Source: Sparus aurata (lineage: Eukaryota > Chordata > Actinopteri > Spariformes > Sparidae). Taken from it: DNA of 64,000 nucleotides. Below are positions 55,501 through 64,000 of the stretch, piece by piece (the first letter of the stretch is position 1; every line of letters starts with the position of its first letter). Location of the stretch: assembly GCF_900880675.1 (NCBI RefSeq), contig NW_022045105.1:62001-126000 (forward strand), written 5' to 3'. Made by a program: the position numbers and the translations under genes. Below the pieces are notes generated by a model. It had not been told where the DNA came from, ran no database searches, and was given only the letters and a program-made list of their open reading frames with translations.

Positions 55501-58500
55501 AACAACACATGGTTTCAGTCACTAACTGAGTCTCTCCATACACTTTATGTCCGACTACAGTAATAACAGCAGCACTTTACTGTGACTGCAGCAACGTGCT
55601 CGTAGCTCTGTCACAGACCAGAGAGACTCACTCCCTACCAACACAACACAGAATAGTGTTTGTTGTCACAAGTTATAGAGCTGCAACTAACAACTATTTT
55701 CATAACCCATTAATCACATAAAAACACAAAAGCAGATGTTTTTGTTTTTTTTACATGTCCAGCATTTTATTAAAAGAATAAAACATTGCTCTTACATTTT
55801 CCTCTTTAGTCTTGTTCAGTTCACTTTCAAACAACTTACAAATTTTAAAAGCAACATAAATGTATTAGAGGTGATGAAATGTCTCCATTATAAGATGCAT
55901 CACGATGCAGAGACAGAGCATCATCAAGAGTCTGCAGCTCATGTTGATTGTTGATTGTTCGGCCCCAGTGTTGTATCTTAAAGCTGCCATGTGAAAACTA
56001 GATTATTGCAGACAAACGTGAAAGACGCTGCAGATGGATACAGGTTTGATTGAAAAGATGCAGCTTTTATTTTGTAGACTGCTGTAGTCTGATTATTGGA
56101 AGGACTTTCAGAATAAAAGATCATTGAGGATTAAGGCCCGACCGATAAAGGATTTTTAAGGCCGATGCAAATATTTGGTGATTTAAAAATCAGATATTAT
56201 ATATATATATAAGATATCGGCCGATGTATATACATGTACATTTAAAAAAATTAATCCTGAAACGCGTCACAAACAATAAACAGATTTCTGTAACATTAGT
56301 TATTTGTAGTTACTTATGAGTCCTCACTGAAATAATATGATAATGCAGTTTAAAAATAAACTTGTTTGTTTTATTGTCACAACAGAACAGAGGACCATCA
56401 AAATATATCATAGGGTTTGTGACGTTGTAGAGCAGGGTGCACACACTGATTTAACTTGTGAGCTACTTTCAAAATGACCAGGTCGAAATGATCTATCTAC
56501 ATAAAAAATACTAAACATCTCTTTATTTATACATACACTGATATACTTTATATAACACAATGCATAACTGATATTGAGAGAGTAATGTAACCCTTGGTGC
56601 TGCACATAAACATTGACAGCAGTAATGCACATAGGTGACAAACAGCCGTCAATACTGCACAGTTTACACACCAGGAGCTGCTGCTGGTTTTCTCCTGAAA
56701 GTTTTTGAATGATTGAAAAATGTCCTCTCCCCACGTGTGTTCTTTCATGAGCAGTAATGTTAACAGCTCCTCTTTTACAGTCATATCTGTAAACATCATC
56801 TGAATAAAAATGCACATCTGGGCTGTATCGCTGGTGTCTGTAGACACAGGCGGTGAATAACCCGAGGTTTGTTACCCTTTACCATTTACAATAACTTAAG
56901 CAAAATATATGAATCCATTAAACATTTTTTTACTGTGTTACTGAGTAAAGCTTTAAGCTTCTTGGGGTCCAGAGGCTGCGTCTCTCTGCAGATGGACCGA
57001 CCTTGTTGACCCCTCCCGTCAGGTTGGACTTCAGTAGGACATCAGTGCTGAACAGGCCCAGCAGAAGGGTGCGGGCCTTTCCTTTCACTGTGGGTTGTGA
57101 TTTTACAGTCTCCCAACAATGAGCAGACACTCCGGTGGAGTCTCATTCCCTAGTTGCACCTAATTAATTGTAAGAAGGAAAGAAACACAGGAATAAAAAC
57201 AAAGAAAATCACCAGTGACAGAATGTTTTATGTTTTTAATTGATCATTACAAAAATGTACTGACTGATGTTGGTTTGGGAGATGTGGGTTAAGGAGGTGG
57301 TGATTGTAGAGCAACACTGGCCTCATATTCACTTTCACCTTCATAGCCTGAGCTCTCTGTGACCTTATCTGAAATGAGGGTCTTCACAGCTGCAAAGAGT
57401 GACGGAATTTCTGGAAAATATGGCCCACCGAATTTACCACAACAGGACTCCAAACAAGTTGTAAACACATAATATGCAAACATAAATGAAGAAAACACAC
57501 CTCCGCTCATTTTTGGTGTCTCAAAGTGTAACAAAATGTGTGAGGTGTTCTGAAGTAGCTAGCTAGCTAACAGCTGTTAGTCACTTGAGTTCTGCTTCAT
57601 TAGCTAACGCTAACGTTAGCTAGCTAGCTACAAGTTCAAATGAAGCAGGACTCGCGTGACTAACGGCAGTTAGCTAACATTAGCGGCCGTTAGCGTGCCA
57701 GCTAACGGTCGCTAACGTTAACTACGTTAGCGGCCGTTAGCGCGCTAGCTAGGGTCGCTATCGATAGCTAGCTGGCAGAACGCGGATAACATAGCTAACA
57801 TTAGCGACCGTTAGCTAGCGCGCTAACGGCCGCTAATGTTAGCTAACTGCCGTTAGTCACGCGAGTCCTGCTTCATTTGAACTTTTTGCTAGCTAGCTAA
57901 CGTTAGCTAACATGTCTGGAGACATGTGAACCACAGACAGACAGAAAGAAAGACAGATTCCTGGCTTCATAGTCAGATGTTCCTCTGGTCACATCTGGAC
58001 ACATCATGTTCACCACAGCAGATTTCAGACTAAGAGACATTTTCTGTCATTGTTTCTGCTTTTAATGGCATCAAACATGACATGAAATTCTCCTCACAGT
58101 AACTATTACTGCTGTAATATACATCAGATATCAATCCAGCACCAAACTATGGTAACATGAACATGACAACACATGAAACCATGAAACTGTTTCTATCACA
58201 AACAGGTTCAGTGACACTTGTGAGGTTCTGGAGGGAAACAGTCTGGGAGTCTCTGTCACTTGGTTTTGTGGCAGAGGTCGGGAACCAACGTCCAATGTTT
58301 TCTGATTGATTTATTACGTATAAATTGTATTTGTTTCTTTGCACAGTAAAACAAAGCAGCAGAAACACAGCAAGAACAAAAAGCAGACTGTGCAGCTGAG
58401 ATTCAGAAAAGCCCTCCAAGCTTCAAACAGGAATCGGACCTCAAAAGTTCTGACGTCCAAATACAAAAGTCCTATAATATAGAAACATAAGCACAAGTTG

Positions 58501-59588
58501 ACATTGGATCAAACAGCAAGCGTAAGGTCGCCCACAGGAAACAGCAACAACATCCAATAAAATAAAGATGAAGTGATAAATCCAACAGGAGGTTTGTGTG
58601 TGTTCTCAGATGTTGTGGTCCTCTTTCACACACACCAACATCCTGTGGCTCACTCTCAGTGTGTGAGGAGAGTGGCAGAGGTGAAGAGGTTCAGGGAGAA
58701 CAGGGAGAAGCAGCCTGATGGACAGATTGTGTTTCTGTGTATGAGAGTCATGTCATGTCCATGTTTGCATGCTGAAAGAGGATGTGCTGCTCTGACCCCC
58801 CTCCTCCTTTCAGGGTGGAGCCTGCTGGAGTCCGATGGTTGACACCAGGTCCGTGGAGATGTGAGTGTCTTTTTACTGTCATTCATGAAAACACTGTGAC
58901 ATCACTCATTCACATCTGTGATGTCATCATCACACTGATGACACATTAATAACTGCAGCTGTGTTGTGTCTTTTTCTCTCCATCAGATTCCTGTGAGCTC
59001 ACAGTCGACACAAACACAGTCAGCAGATACATCAAACTGTCTGACAACAACAGGAAGATGACACATGTGGAGGAGGATCAGTCATATCCTGATCATCCAG
59101 AGAGGTTTGACTGGTGTCGTCAGCTGCTGTGTAGAACTGGTCTGACTGGTCGCTGTTACTGGGAGGTCGAGTGGAGAGGAAATGTTTCTATATCAGTGAG
59201 TTACAGAAGAATCAGAAGGAAAGGAGACAGTGAAGACTGTTGGTTTGGACTGAATGATCAGTCCTGGAGTCTGTGGTGCCCTGATGATGGTCGTTACTCT
59301 GTCAGGCACAATAACAGAGAAACACTCATCTCCTCCTCCTCCTCCTCCTCCCCCTCCTCCTCCTCCTCCTCCTCCTCCTCCTCCTCCTCCTCCTCCTCCT
59401 CCTCTGGTAGAGTAGCAGTGTATGTGGACTGTCCTGCTGGCACTCTGTCCTTCTACAGAGTCTCCTCTGACTCACTGATCCACCTCCACACCTTCAACAC
59501 CACATTCACTGAACTTCTTTATCCTGGATTTGGGCTCATCTGGACCAGTTCTGGTTCTGGTTCCTCAGTGCGTCTGTGTGGTGTTTAG
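49334..59588 (+). CDS. NLRC3-like: NLRC3-like protein, gene 3 (FISNA-NACHT-LRR-B30.2)
   Basis: Joined exons: 49334-49524, 49830-49958, 50785-50863, 51003-51231, 51405-53199, 53296-53469, 54175-54348, 58814-58860, 58987-59588; 1139 residues, open throughout. The start used in genes 1 and 2 is changed to TTG, so translation probably begins three codons later at MNQCED. Domains: Gly-Pro repeats (about 1-107), acidic region (133-209), FISNA (about 213-295), NACHT Walker A (about 307) and Walker B (about 377), two LRR units (808-924), and PRY-SPRY (940-1139) with a 25-codon serine-rich tract. The start of its FISNA exon (HLAAVCQRKLK) differs from the other two genes. Same predicted role as its neighbours; no transcript evidence. 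Confidence 0.87.
49830..49958 (+). CDS. NLR gene 3 coding exon 2
   Basis: 129 nt, phase 2 in and out. Gly-Pro tract, EPSCVSFKSDKS, and a FKQAHSSDRQ tail. Confidence 0.75.
49959..50784 (+). other. NLR gene 3 intron
   Basis: No gene. The segment shared by genes 1 and 2 just before the next exon is missing and replaced by AT-rich DNA (about 50520-50745). Confidence 0.45.
50785..50863 (+). CDS. NLR gene 3 coding exon 3
   Basis: 79 nt, VDQESSEVPRG...DSIFM, as in the other genes. Confidence 0.75.
51003..51231 (+). CDS. NLR gene 3 coding exon 4
   Basis: 229 nt acidic block. It has DPSESSES where genes 1 and 2 have DYPECSES. Confidence 0.8.
51405..53199 (+). CDS. NLR gene 3 FISNA-NACHT exon
   Basis: 1795 nt. 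Walker A GVAGIGKT is at 51695-51718 and Walker B VFIFDGLDEC near 51910. It shares the GKSTRFYQSAVD variant with gene 1 rather than the longer gene 2 block. Its first 13 codons differ from both others. Confidence 0.92.
53296..53469 (+). CDS. NLR gene 3 LRR exon 1
   Basis: 174 nt; LSDCDLSERSCEAL then LRELDLSNNNLQDSGVKLL. Confidence 0.88.
53650..54060. mobile_element. GC-rich MITE-like insertion in NLR gene 3 intron
   Basis: CpG-rich insert absent from genes 1 and 2. The ends are loosely complementary (CCTGGTTCATGCTTCTGCGTC against CCTGACTATGCGTCACGTCGA on the other strand). A small open stretch from 53862 (MATEMERVFLESAWSIF) looks like a transposon coding relic. Harbinger type is a guess. Confidence 0.35.
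54175..54348 (+). CDS. NLR gene 3 LRR exon 2
   Basis: 174 nt; LSGCLITEEGCTSLVSALD and LRELDLSYNHPGDSGVKQL. Confidence 0.88.
56133..56880 (-). mobile_element. Decayed hAT element, minus strand (unit 3)
   Basis: Counterpart of 32681-33430: edge AAGGCCCGACCGATAA, then a minus-strand frame with DTSDTAQMCIFIQMM and GEDIFQSFKNFQEK. Confidence 0.55.
56930..57130 (-). pseudogene. BEN-domain-like fragment (unit 3)
   Basis: The 66-residue frame differs from the unit 2 copy at only a couple of positions. It contains KARTLLLGLFSTDVLL and GPSAERRSL. Assignment tentative. Confidence 0.35.
57556..57911. repeat. Foldback element with perfect 64-bp inverted repeat
   Basis: The left arm 57632-57695 and right arm 57821-57884 are exact reverse complements over 64 nt, separated by 125 nt that is itself rich in GCTAGC and TAACGTTA palindromes. 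Less exact complementarity extends outward into the flanking TAGCTAACGTTAGC blocks. Confidence 0.95.
58814..58860 (+). CDS. NLR gene 3 mini-exon before B30.2
   Basis: 47 nt, VEPAGVRWLTPGPWRY type, as in gene 1. Confidence 0.8.
58987..59588 (+). CDS. NLR gene 3 B30.2 (PRY-SPRY) exon
   Basis: About 200 residues with GRCYWEVEWRG, VAVYVDCPAGTLSFYRV and LLYPGFG. Serine-rich tract at 59331-59405 (25 codons, one Pro). The C-terminal loop reads LIWTSSGSGSSVRLCGV. Confidence 0.9.
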
Positions 59589-62150
59589 TGTGCAGAGTCT
59601 CCTCCTGTCACAGAAACATTGTCAGTGCTGAACAGTTGAGTCTGTACAGGATCACAGTCACATCAATCTTTCAGCTTCTTGTAATAAATTCATCAGTCAA
59701 CTTTGTACAAAATGATTCAAACTGATTGAAAAGATTCTTCATTTACATTTTAAACTTCTTCCATTAAATTGTGGATTAAATTGCGTTGACTTGTACTTTC
59801 TGTCATGTGTTGTTTTGAATTCCGGCTCTTGTTCCGATAAAATCCAGAACTATTAGTGAAATGTAAGAAACAGAAAACATTGAGTCGTCTGCAGCTTTAA
59901 TTGTAAAGAATCATTGTGAACAAAGTTGTGAATGGACAGTAAAATCTGATCAAATGTACTCGACACTCCACCTGAAACACTCTGACTTGTTTCATGTGTT
60001 TCTAATGATGAAACTAAAAGTTTGATGGTGTTGGTTAACACATGTAATTATGTCCGTAGTGACGTGATAAACTGCACAACATCTGTTCATTTCTGTGTGA
60101 TTATTATATGAGAAGAAAACACATTTGAATGACAATCATTGTGTTTCTCTCAGTGTTTTGTGGCTGTTGAAGTCCGGCTGTATTTTCAGGACGTTTGTTG
60201 GATTTGAATCTCGTCCGTCAAACTAAACGGCTGTGAGAAAAGTCTTTCTCTGTCTGAGCCGGTTGGCTGAAGATGTTTGGAAGTCTGAGAGCCGGATGAA
60301 ATACTGAAACACTTTCAGAGATCACAAACTAAACTGTCCTGATGAAGTTTTTAAACAACTGCTGAAGAGATTTGAGCTCATGTTTGATGCTTCTGAACGT
60401 TGATGTTCAGAGCAAAGAGTCCAAAACTTGTACAAATTGTTCCTTTTTGTTTAAATCTGACTTTGTTTGTGAAACGATCAGCTGACGAGTTTATAATCAG
60501 ACTGAAAGATGTCGCACAGCATCACTGAAATGTTTCTCCTCTGCTAAAGTAGCTCAATATAAGAAAATCAAATATTTACAATATTAATGAGGTAATAAGA
60601 CAATTTTTTTCCGACAGAACACTGTTTGAAGCTAGAGAGGTGGCAGGGTCCGCCACATATAAACACAGTGAAACAGTATAAAGTTTGTTTATTTAGTTTG
60701 TTGATCAGCTGATGAAGATCTTTGTCTGCTCGTTGTTGTTTCTTCAACTAAACTACAGACTGCTCCTTTAAACTTTCTTTCCTGGCATCAGAAATCGATG
60801 AAGAACAAAAACTTTGACTTGATTTTAGAAAATATCTGAAACAAGTATTATTCTGTGTGATTGCAGCACAGCGAGCACAACTTAAACTCCTCTTTTTATT
60901 TCATTATTCTGACTTGTTTCAGGAGAAAAGACGTTTTTAAAACAGATTTTTAATATTCTTAAAGCTTAAACATGTTTTCTTTTAGAGAAGGAACAAATAA
61001 ATGATAAAAGCAAAACAGAATGAGTGTAAAAGTTTGCTGAGACATGAATTGATGATGAAATGAAAGCAGGTGGCAGCACAGAATCAGTGGGACTCAGAGA
61101 TCTTCTGTCCTGACGACTCTCATCAATCTGTATGTGACTCATTTGTTTAACACTCACATTCAATCATTCATTTTCTCTTCATTTCTTTTGTTAAACGCTT
61201 TAAGTTCTCACCAAATATGTTCAATGCTTCAACATGTGTGTGAATCAATAAGTCATGTAGTGATTATGGGTCGTTCCAACCAGCCAACTCACCCACAATC
61301 CAGAACTTTTCCCGCTTCTCCAGAACACTTCATGTAGAAACTTAAATGAACTGAATGTGATCGTGCAGCTGAACTCCAAATACTTTTTAACTTGTGGATT
61401 TTTCAACTTTGACTCTCTAAACTCAATTTCAGGATTTTGGTGAATTTGAGACAAAACAAGTATTTGGTTTTTACAAGTTGTCATGAATTGAACAAAAGTT
61501 TCAGCACAAATGTCTTTAAAAAGAATGTGTGACATGAGCTGGCAGGTCCTGGGTCAGTCGGTGTGGAGCGACCCGTATCTACAGAACATCTAAATATCTT
61601 ATTTTACTCTGTCCTTTACTGATGTTCTGAAAATAACACGTGTCATACTTTCCATACAACTTCAGTTTTTATATTTCAACACTTTAACCTGAAAAACATT
61701 CAGGACGTAAAATCAAACGTCTCTGAAGCTTTATTTAACAAGATGTGTGTCACTCACATGTTGATGTTTCTGATTGTTTTATGTGTTTTTATAATGATGA
61801 GAAGAAAAAAAAAACATGTGATCGTGTTCATAAACTCATCTGATGGTTTCCATGGTGACATATTAAACAGATGGATGTAAAAACAGGTTGTTTATCAGGA
61901 TGTTTTATTACAAAAACTGAATATTAACAGCTGATTAGAATACAAAACAAACAAGTCTGTATTATTATGTATATATTCATTAAAATGTCTCATTGTGCTG
62001 ACGTGGTGTTTTTCTACTGTTAACTTCCTGTTATTTATAGTTTTAAGTGTTTCTACCGTTCTGACAACAGATGTGACATGTTTAACCAGAGTTTGATCAC
62101 TTTTACTTTGAAAATACTCACGATGGAAGAATGAAAGAGGTGGAAACCTT
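59589..62150 (+). other. 3' UTR and flank of NLR gene 3
   Basis: AATAAA at 59683-59688. The second signal seen in genes 1 and 2 is changed to GATAAA here. The rest is AT-rich and collinear with unit 2. Confidence 0.55.
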
Positions 62151-62255
62151 TTAGAAACAGGTGAGCATCATCAAAGATTGTATAGTCTGAGGGTCTTAGC
62201 AGGAAGTAGACGGAGCCGGAATGATCTCCTCTGTCAGTAGAAACACCTGGTTTCA

Positions 62256-62336
62256 CCTTTTAGAAACAGGTGAGCATCATCAAAGATCGTCTAGAGTCTA
62301 GATGATCTTTGATGATGCTCACCTGTTTCTAAAAGG
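62256..62336. repeat. 81-bp near-perfect palindrome (unit 3)
   Basis: Exact reverse complement of 38763-38843, while the flanks on both sides keep the same orientation as in unit 2. Confidence 0.95.
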
Positions 62337-62352
62337 TTTCCATCTTTTCCCA

Positions 62353-63320
62353 GAGATGATAAAGAGCTCTGTGAGGAGCTGTTGTCTGTAACACCACTGA
62401 GACACATCGAGAGGAGAGGACATATATGCAGCAATAAAGGAGATGTTGAGACAGAGAGGTGTCGATCTGAACCAGGTGGTCTCATCACCACAGATGGAGC
62501 CCCTGCCATGGTGGGAAGAGAGAAGACGACCCTGATCTCAGAGCTCACCACCGTCTCATCCATCACACTGTTCTGTGCGCTGAAGTCATGAACAAGAGCA
62601 GCTCAAGAGTCAGACAGCAACACAGATTTCACTGTTTCTGCAAGATGAGCACAACATGGAGACGGTTGCTGTGTCGGCTGACATCACATCACACCTTCAT
62701 GAGCTCAAGTTAAAGCTGCAGGACCGGAAACATTCAGTGGTTCATTGGATGAAAGCTGCTGGATGTTTCCACAGGAAGCTGCACATTCTCACAGCAGATG
62801 TTGAAGGAGAGTGAACACACTTCCCAAAGCTGCAGAACACACTCAGTCTGAGAGAGATGTTCCTCCCCGTGTTGACTTCATACACAAGCTGAGTGGAAAC
62901 TTCAGTAAAAGCTTTGACAGCTTCAGCCTCGGGCAGCAGCTCCTCCTGCTGACCCACAATCCTCTCCTCATCACAGAACTTTTCACAGGAGGTGACACAG
63001 ACGTTGAGGTGGGCTCATGTGGGATCTCTGCAGCTGGAGCTCATTGATCTGTGAGGAAGTGATGCATGAAGAGCATTTAGAGGCCACTGACCTGCTGCTT
63101 TCTGGCTGCTGCACACTGTTTTCATGGTCTAACCAAAGCAGCACTGCACACCTGGACCACGTTTGGACCCACTGACAGCTGTGAGTCGGCTTTTTCCACC
63201 GTCAACAATATGAAGAACAAGTCTGGTTCCAGGCTCACAGGCGAACACCTACAGATCTGCATGAGAACGGCAGCGACTCCATTCAGCCAAGATTGAAATC
63301 AGTGGCAGGACCATCACATG
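62353..63320 (+). pseudogene. hAT transposase remnant (unit 3)
   Basis: Same frameshifted remains as at 38860-39830: LITTDGAPAMVGRE, HKLSGNFSKSFDSFSLGQQ, CESAFSTVNNMKNK. Confidence 0.75.
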
Positions 63321-64000
63321 CCCATTCCTCTCAGGAAGACAAGTCAAAGAAAAGAAGCAGATATTCAAAGAGAAAAGGCTGTTTGCACTTTTTATTGACT
63401 GTTTTCTGAATATGTTGACGTGTTTTCACTTGAAATGTCTAATTGAAGCGTAAAAAAGGTTATTCTGAGCTCTGTTTGCACTTTTTATTGCTTTTATACT
63501 GAGGCTTCTGTTTTCTTTAACTTGAAATAAAGGCCTTAAATTCATTCTCCTGGGACGACTTCTGTTTCAGGTAAAATATCTGGTTGATGACTGTACAAGT
63601 GTTGAACACTGAATGTGGGGAAGACTGTAAGACACAAGCTGGACTTTGTGAGGTTCAGACCTTTTACTGGGAGGAAATTTTAGTAACTTTAAAAGCTTTG
63701 ATTGATTGAATCAATGAATTGAGGCATTGGAACTGGATTTGTTCAAAGAGAATCAAACTCCCCCACAGAAATGGTACATTCCGGGGGCGGGGCCACTGCA
63801 GTGCACCTGATCAGCCACCTGTAGCCTATAAAGCTGAGCTGCTGCCACACAGACGGTCTTTTGGTCCTCAGTGTGGCGTGTGTAGTGATGTGTCTTCTGT
63901 GTCGAGTAGTCCAGGAAGATATTTGTGAAGCGCGTATCGAGGTTTGTTCGAAGCCTCACGAGCCGGCCGTACCACGTGACTGATTCAGGAACTGTTTCGT
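63321..64000 (+). other. Flank after the hAT remnant (unit 3), to window end
   Basis: Repeats 39845-40522, including the GC-box (63783) and TATAAAG (63826) promoter-like pair. The BED-finger remnant would follow beyond the window. Confidence 0.5.

Larger units (their letters stand above)
54349..58813 (+). other. Long intron between LRR and B30.2 exons, gene 3
   Basis: Collinear with gene 2 from about 55080. It contains the minus-strand hAT remnant (56133-56880), a BEN-like fragment and the foldback region. No hAT insertion of the 28837 type is present. Confidence 0.55.

Overview
The window is vertebrate genomic DNA, most likely from a percomorph teleost fish. The evidence is short GT-AG exons separated by introns, three copies of a fish-type NLRC3-like gene (FISNA-NACHT-LRR-B30.2), an L1-superfamily LINE, hAT transposon debris and solo LTRs. 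No species can be named from the sequence alone.

Layout. The backbone is a tandem array of one repeat unit: a multi-exon NLR gene on the + strand, a 3' flank rich in decayed hAT sequence, and an L1-like LINE that sits upstream of the next NLR gene. Unit 1 (1 to about 19,030) has a broken LINE followed by NLR gene 1 (coding 6443-18368). Positions 19,030-22,190 are a copy-specific spacer of tRNA-like repeats and a DNA transposon with long inverted repeats. Unit 2 (22,190 to about 41,576) has NLR gene 2 (23688-36100), then palindromes, hAT transposase remains and a BED-finger remnant. Unit 3 starts with a full-length LINE (41593-47024, 16-bp target-site duplication), continues with NLR gene 3 (49334-59588), and repeats the unit-2 flank to the window end. 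Units 2 and 3 are offset by about 23.49 kb. The LINE copies are offset by about 43.4 kb and share their insertion site, so the LINE was present before the duplication.

The NLR genes. By hand, all three can be joined into open coding sequences with identical exon phases: 1140 codons before the stop for gene 1 (if one 67-nt pseudo-exon is skipped), 1158 for gene 2 and 1139 for gene 3. Order of parts: Gly-Pro/Glu-Pro repeat exons, a conserved acidic region, FISNA, NACHT with Walker A and B, winged-helix/HD region, two 174-nt LRR exons, a 47-nt mini-exon, and a C-terminal PRY-SPRY (B30.2) exon. These are predicted cytosolic pattern-recognition or immune-regulatory proteins. Upstream of genes 1 and 3 there is an interferon-response-like GAAANNGAAA element. 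In gene 2 its spacing is altered.

Most notable structure: an 81-bp palindrome that is exactly reverse-complemented between units 2 and 3; a perfect 64-bp inverted repeat in the gene 3 intron that is decayed in unit 2; length-variable serine tracts inside the B30.2 domain; hexanucleotide-encoded Gly-Pro repeats in two coding exons; a short uORF overlapping the start codon; and an in-frame TGA shared by both LINE ORF2 copies.
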